Under the pieces are notes generated by a model that had not been told where the DNA came from, searched no databases, and worked only from the letters and a program-made list of their open reading frames with translations. 64,000 nucleotides of DNA, from contig OY726564.1 in assembly GCA_963383645.1 (NCBI GenBank), forward strand, positions 108,455,040 to 108,519,039. Reading direction: 5' to 3'. This document shows, piece after piece, positions 58,953 through 64,000 of this stretch (position 1 is the stretch's first letter; the number at the start of each line of letters is the position of its first letter). This DNA is from Muscardinus avellanarius. Taxonomy: Eukaryota > Chordata > Mammalia > Rodentia > Gliridae. The position numbers were made by a program, and so were the translations under genes.

Positions 58953-59131
58953 GTGCTGGGCATGGCGGTGCACACCTGTAATCCTAGCACCTGGGAGTCT
59001 GGAACAGGAGGATCAAAGGCTCAAGGCCAGCCGCAGCAACTTAGTGAGACCCTGTTTCAGAATAAATAAAAAGGGCTGGGGGTGTGGCTCAGAGGTAGAA
59101 TGGCCCTGCTTTCAACCTCCGTACAAACAAA
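58953..59131 (+). mobile_element. B1-dID SINE
   Basis: Dimer (gtgctgggcatggcggtgca to ID part ggtgtggctcagaggtagaa). Confidence 0.85.
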
Positions 59132-59288
59132 TGACAACACAAAAGAGGCATAATTGTAGCCAAGTTTCTGTAGAAAGCAAGAAGTCAGCAGTCACAGCAG
59201 TCGGGTTGTGTCTGCTCACATCCTCCTGTGTGTTTAATATTACCATCACTGCCCCTCTAGCTCACTCCTTACCCTCTATCTAAACTTG

Positions 59289-59514
59289 TTGGTGGGCGTA
59301 GTGGCGCACGCTTGTAATCCCTGCGCTTGGGAGGCTGAGCCAGGAGGATCGCAAAGGTTCGAAGCCAGCCTCAGCTACTTAGTGAGGCTCTCAGCAACTT
59401 AGTGAGACCCTGTTTCCAAATAAAGTAGAAAATAGGTCTGGGAGTATAGCCCGGAGGTAGAAAAGCCCCTGAGTTCCACCCCCAGTACCAAAATATAAAT
59501 AAATAAATAAAAAT
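59289..59514 (+). mobile_element. Long-type B1-dID SINE
   Basis: Dimer with cctcagctacttagtgaggc and an (AAAT)n tail. Confidence 0.9.
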
Positions 59515-59804
59515 AAACCTGAGTGTATGTATCAACTCCCCACAGAGATAATGCAAGATCTGAAGAAACAATAACCCGCTCGAGCTGGGCCATGTTACTG
59601 ATTCTTGGAGTTTACTGGCCCCTCATGCCCTGCACTGGTTTTTCTACTTCTACTCCTTGGGCACCGCACACAGCCTCATCTGCTGCGTGTATAGCATTTC
59701 CACCCCACACAGGCATCCCTCTTTTTGTAGTCTAAGCATCTTAAATTATTTCATGCCAGAAGTGTACTTTGAATTATCCCAAAGTTTTTCAAAATTACCA
59801 TGAA

Positions 59805-59870
59805 AAGTTTTTATATTTTTTATTGGTGTATTATAGTCATACATCTTAATGGAGTACAAGATGGTAGAGG
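59805..59870 (-). mobile_element. Short antisense L1 3' terminus fragment
   Basis: tttattggtgtattatagtc followed by atacatcttaatggagtaca resembles the reverse complement of the L1 3' end seen at 6373-6430 and 60420-60475. Confidence 0.45.
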
Positions 59871-59949
59871 CATATAAAAGTTTAAATAAATCAACTTTTA
59901 ATTCTTTTGGACACATATAAGACATTCTTTCCTATACTTAGAGCCAGGT

Positions 59950-60021
59950 AGGGGTGTGGGCTATAGCTCAGTGGTAGAGGGCTTGCTGAGCAAGTGTGAA
60001 ACCACTGGTTTAATCCCCAAT

Positions 60022-60068
<47 letters not shown>

Positions 60069-60072
60069 ACAC
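59950..60072 (+). mobile_element. Solo ID element with (CA)n tail
   Basis: tRNA-like monomer with an A-box-like tagctcagtggtagaggg and a B-box-like ggtttaatccc, followed by a (CA)n tail of about 20 units. No 7SL-like left half. Confidence 0.85.
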
Positions 60073-61623
60073 GTCAACACAGATTACCTTCACACCATGT
60101 CAACAAATGGGTTAGATTTTTATTACAAGGTAGACTTCTTTCTGGAGTCAAATAATAAAAGAACTTCAACAGAGAGAGATATGCCTAGTTTATGTGGAAT
60201 TACACTGGTTTTTGTGGCCTAGACAAGTTTTTGTTCAAGCCATTAACTTTATTATATAAGTTAGCCACAAGTGGCCTAAACTGGCTGTCAGAAATAATTT
60301 TATGACCTATACTAAAGCTATGAGATATGCAGACATTACAATGTAAGATACTGTAGTTATAATGCATAATCCAGGTTTCCTGACAAAATATCAATCTGTA
60401 TCAAACTAAATTTTTCCCCTTTTTTTTCATATTTATTTTTAATTGGTGCACTGTATTCATACATCATAGTGGGATACAAACTTTTGTAGACATACATGCA
60501 CACATTGCCCAGTCAGCCCCCACCCGATCCCTACCCCGTTCTCTCCCTATCCCCCCCTCCTATGCTTGGCTTAGTAGTTGACATCTAGTATTATAGCAAT
60601 TTATCCAAAATTAAAAATGATAATCTCACATAACAGTTTCATTTGTCTGATACCAAGCTTTTGATGACTTAAAGATAACATTTCAATATTTCTTTGTGCT
60701 TTCTTTCTTACCAGAGAATCCATTTTTTTCTATTTTTTAGGTGAAACTATCATATATTTATATATTTATTTTTCAGAAAAAAAAATCTATCCTAATATGG
60801 AATATGAACTCTAGGAACCCACAACAATCTTGAAAAAGAACAAAGCTAGAAGATATATATTTTCTGATTTCAAACCATATAAAGCTACAATAATTGAAAC
60901 AGTGTAGTACTATTCTAAAGGCAGATATATAAACCATTGGAGTTAAATAAAAGCCTAGACCTAAATTCTTCCCTATATTGTCAAGTTATTTTTGACAAGG
61001 TTTCCACGAACATTTGGTGGTAGAAATAATAATCTTTTAACTAAATATTGTTGAAAATTAATAATTACATGGAAAAGAATAAAATTGGACCCTTACCTAA
61101 TCCCATATACAAATATTAACTCAAAATAGATAAAAGACCTAAATATAAATCTTAAGACTATAAACTTTTAGGAGAAAATCTGGGTCATAAAACCTCACAA
61201 CATTGAAATTGGCAGTGATTTCTTGGTTATGATTTCAATGGCACAGGCAACAGAAGAGTATACAAACTCCCTAAAAAATAAAAAACATATTGTATATCCA
61301 AAGACAATGTAAACAGAGTTAACAGTTACTAATAGAATGGGATAAAATATTTCCAAATGCTATATCTGAAGGTATATTAATATTCCAACTAGAAATCCTA
61401 AAAATTAACAACAATAAAGGCAAACAATACCATTTAGAGATAGGTAACAGACTAACATTAATAATGAATCTCCACAGATAACCAATCTTAGTTGTCTGTT
61501 GGATGGAAAATCTTGTTTCTCTAGTTCTGATGTGTGTTACCTATTTCTTCTTTGTAGTTAATCTCTTTGAGTATTTTCTCTAGTGCTGGTTTTGAAGACA
61601 TAAATTCCTTCAGTTTCTGTTTG

Positions 61624-62448
61624 TCATGGGAGCTTCTTATTTCTCCATCTAATTTGATAGAAAGTTTTGCTGGGTAGGAAATTTTTGGCTGGAAGTTGTT
61701 TTTTTTTCAAAATTGGGAATATGTTACTCCAAGCCCTTCTGGCTCTCATAACTTGGTTTGGGAAGTCTGGAGTGATTCTAATTGGTTTGCCTCTGAATGT
61801 CACTTGGCCCTTTGCTTTTGTTGCCTTTAAGATTCTCTGCTTGGCTTCCACATTGGTCATTTTGACAATTATGTGGCGTGGGGATCCTCTTCTCCGATCC
61901 TGTCTAAAGGGAGATCTGTAAGTTTCCTGGACCCGCGTGTCGACCTCTTGCTCTATGTCTGGAAAATTTTCTGCTATTACTTCCTTGAAGAGATTGTTGA
62001 TCCCTTTGGTTTCACTTTCTTTTCCCTCCTCTATTCCAATTATTCTTAGGTTAGCTCTCTTAAAATGGGCCCATATTTCTTCAATATCATATTCCTGCTG
62101 TCGGATATTTTTTCCTAGATTAGAAACTATGCGTTCATTTTTGGAATGATCATCTTCTAAGAGCGAGATTCTGTTCTCCATGTGTTCTAATCGGTTGTTT
62201 GTGCTTTGAATTGAGGCCTTTACTTCATTAATTGCATCCTTTATCTCTTTTTGGCTCTCTCTGAGTTCTTTTCGAAGCACCTCTATTATTTCTACAGTTA
62301 TTTTCCTGATTTGATCTAGAAATCTCTGATTTTCTGTTTTATCGGGTTCTGATGTTGTGGGGTTGTGAGCATTCATTGCTCCAGTATTATTCCTCTTTCC
62401 CATGATTTCGGAAGTTTGTGCCTTTTCTGGGTTCTTCCCTTGGGTCAC
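61624..62448 (-). pseudogene. L1 ORF1 with C-terminal frameshift, copy 2
   Basis: About 94% identical to the copy 1 protein over the first 240 or so residues (hand comparison). It has a one-residue in-frame deletion near residue 45. At about 61697-61705 an A-run has nine bases where copy 1 has eight, which shifts the frame inside the C-terminal domain and replaces the last part of the protein. Coiled coil and RRM-like domain are retained. Confidence 0.85.
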
Positions 62449-63186
62449 TATGACTTCACTTAAGGTGCTCTGGATCTCGAGTCAGTAGTATCTCAGACCC
62501 CACTACTCCTTTACTGGGTTGTATCACAGAGTCTCCGACCCAGAGAGTCGATAGAGGCTGCTTTAGACTGTGGGTGGTGCCAGGTTGCACGTTCTCCTAT
62601 GGTGTGATATCACTGCCACCGCCCCTCCCCCACTGGGTCAAGTCCCAGTGAGTACAGTACTGGGATTTCTCCTCTGTGGCCCGTAATTTGACTCACTGTT
62701 CTTGAGTACGCAGATGTAGCTGTAGTGAATTCGGTGCTGCTGCCGCCGGTGGCAATATGGCGCCGCTGCTACGCCCTCGGCTGTTGGGCTGCCGTTTTTT
62801 TTTTCCTTGGTTTTGATTTCCACTCTGAATCCCTGCAGCGTGTGCTGAGCTCAGACACTGGGAGCTTTAGATGTCCTCTGCGCCGAGAAATCCCGCCTGG
62901 CTGTTCCGCAGCGGCTCCCCTTGGCTTGCTGTGGCCGTCCTGTTAATTCGCCGGTGCCTCCGGCAGTATGGCGCTGCTGCCGCGTCTGCCGCGTCCTCGG
63001 GCGTGAGGATCTCCTCTGTGGCTCTGTTCTCAGTCCGCTTTCTCTCTGGAGCCTGGTGATTTTTTTTGTTTCTCTGGTGATGTTGTTTTCTGGCTTTGAA
63101 AGGCGCTGATTTTGTGGTAATGGATATTTGTTGTTAGTGGGGCTCTTAAGCCCCGCTTTTCTCGGTCGCCATCTTCCCGGAAGTCC
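62449..63186 (-). promoter_or_regulatory. L1-type 5' UTR, copy 2
   Basis: Retains the YY1-type motif aagatggcg within the first 25 bases and a second gccatattgcc core. It includes about 85 bp, CpG-rich, that copy 1 lacks. Confidence 0.55.
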
Positions 63187-63200
63187 TCAAACTAAATTTT

Positions 63201-63465
63201 AATAAACCTCAATTCCTTTCTATGATCTTGAGTAATTCTCTTAAAGCCTCACTATTTTAATTGTCCAACCTAGACATTCTTGTAGTTTCTTCATAGTGTT
63301 GTGAAAACAAGATTATCTCTTAGAGCATTCTAGATCCCTGACCCACTTTTCTTTGGTGCTAAAGGTAGTATGAAATATGTATCAATAAAATAGGAAGCAT
63401 ACCTCTTTATTTAAAAGTTCTCTCTAAATCAAGAGACTGATTAACCATATTTTTTCTCTCTATAG
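63201..63465. other. Unique intronic sequence
   Basis: Nothing recognised. The tail of the window, 63714-64000, is likewise unrecognised. Confidence 0.5.
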
Positions 63466-63480
63466 ATGATTCACACTTTT

Positions 63481-63697
63481 TTCTTTTTTTGGGGGGTGCG
63501 GTACTGGGGATTGAACCCAGGGGCAGTTTCTACCTACACTCAGCCCTATTTTTAATTCTTTATTTTGAAACAGTGTCCCACTAAATTGCATAGGGCCTCA
63601 CTAAATAGCTGAGACTGGTCACGAACCTGCAATCCTGTCTCAGCCTCCCAAGTATTAGGATTATAGGCGTGTGCCACCATGCCTATAATTCATGCCT
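63481..63697 (-). mobile_element. B1-dID SINE
   Basis: Minus-strand dimer (gcggtactggggattgaacc to ggattataggcgtgtgccac); duplication atgattcacactttt at 63466-63480 recurs as atgattcacacctttt at 63698. Confidence 0.9.
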
Positions 63698-64000
63698 ATG
63701 ATTCACACCTTTTGATCATTTATAAGAATGCACACACACAAAAAAAAAACCAAGACAGAAGAAATAGGCAATTGCTTTTATTCTTTTTAGCACTTTGGGG
63801 GTTCAAGTTTAAGAAGCACTTTCACGAGATACAGGTTTTTAAATGGCACATGGATTTAATGTATCCCTTTGATCACATGCTCATTTCCTTGGCTAACTGA
63901 AGGCTTACGAGCACATCCTTGAGGCCTGGGCCTGAGATAGGAACAGGACAAGTGCGGCTCCTGCCCCTCTTCACCCTGCCAATCTACCAATCTCTGTTTG

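Larger units (their letters stand above)
60415..63186 (-). mobile_element. HAL1-like composite L1 element, copy 2 (inverted)
   Basis: On the minus strand: start ggacttccgggaagatggcg, 5' UTR of about 740 bp, a frameshifted ORF1, the same antisense old-L1 block as copy 1, then about 240 bp absent from copy 1. Those end in L1 3' terminus-like sequence (cactatgatgtatgaataca, AATAAA) and an A-rich tail. A perfect 14-bp duplication tcaaactaaatttt lies at 60401-60414 and 63187-63200, and the insertion point TT/AAAA is the exact L1 endonuclease consensus. The flanks differ from copy 1, so the two copies inserted separately. Confidence 0.85.
57850..64000 (-). other. RASAL2: Intron upstream of the RASAL2 exon (gene direction)
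   Basis: The region above the acceptor holds no second recognisable exon. The first coding exon of the long isoform should lie beyond position 64000. About half of this interval is one L1-derived element (60415-63186); the rest is SINEs and unique intron. Confidence 0.7.

Noticed and set aside
59950..60020. tRNA-like sequence with A- and B-box-like motifs
   Set aside because: It is an ID SINE, with a (CA)n tail and no cloverleaf-complete acceptor stem. The right halves of all B1-dID SINEs show the same boxes.
34354..63186. The two HAL1-like copies as an inverted segmental duplication
   Set aside because: Each copy ends in an A-rich tail and has its own distinct target-site duplication. Flanks do not match, and the copies differ in 5' UTR and 3' length.
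1..64000. CRISPR arrays, operons, phage or integron structures
   Set aside because: The spaced repeats are dispersed SINEs and microsatellites; the sequence is plainly vertebrate intron.

Overview
The window is mammalian nuclear DNA from a rodent. Dozens of dimeric SINEs occur, each a 7SL/B1-type left part joined to an ID (tRNA-Ala-like) right part. This B1-dID architecture is known from squirrel-, dormouse-, beaver- and springhare-related rodents; I cannot pick the species. Ancient mammalian repeats (MIR, L2, MLT1/MaLR, hAT-Charlie fossils) and long intronic stretches fit the same picture. There is nothing prokaryotic, no CRISPR array and no operon.

The only host coding sequence I can support is one 128-bp exon on the minus strand at 57722-57849. 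It matches the long isoform of the Ras GTPase-activating protein gene RASAL2 (start of the PH domain) and has proper splice sites. So 57850-64000 lies in the intron upstream of that exon in the gene's direction, and 1-57721 lies in the intron downstream. No second exon was recognised.

Layout: 0-8.5 kb holds SINEs, an old sense L1, an MLT1 LTR and a three-layer nest of antisense L1s. 8.5-20 kb is mostly unique intron with SINEs, MIRs and an L2. 20.7-22.5 kb is a dense nested SINE and microsatellite cluster. 24.9-26.5 kb is a young L1 with a 5' inversion. 27-34 kb is unique intron with SINEs, another inverted L1 and a possible LTR. 34.35-36.82 kb is an L1-derived element with an intact ORF1 and no ORF2. 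38-39.4 kb is an old antisense L1. 40-57 kb is SINE-rich intron with L2, MaLR, hAT fossils and an old inverted L1. 60.4-63.2 kb is a second, oppositely oriented copy of the 34-kb element.

The most interesting system is that two-copy element. Each copy has an L1 5' UTR and ORF1, then a piece of older L1 ORF2 in antisense, then an A-tail, and each is flanked by its own target-site duplication. It behaves like a HAL1-type (half-L1) family that moved at least twice here. The copies are inverted relative to each other and bracket the RASAL2 exon. A second oddity is a 78-bp copy of nearby old L1 sequence inserted at 36.9 kb between 19-bp direct repeats.
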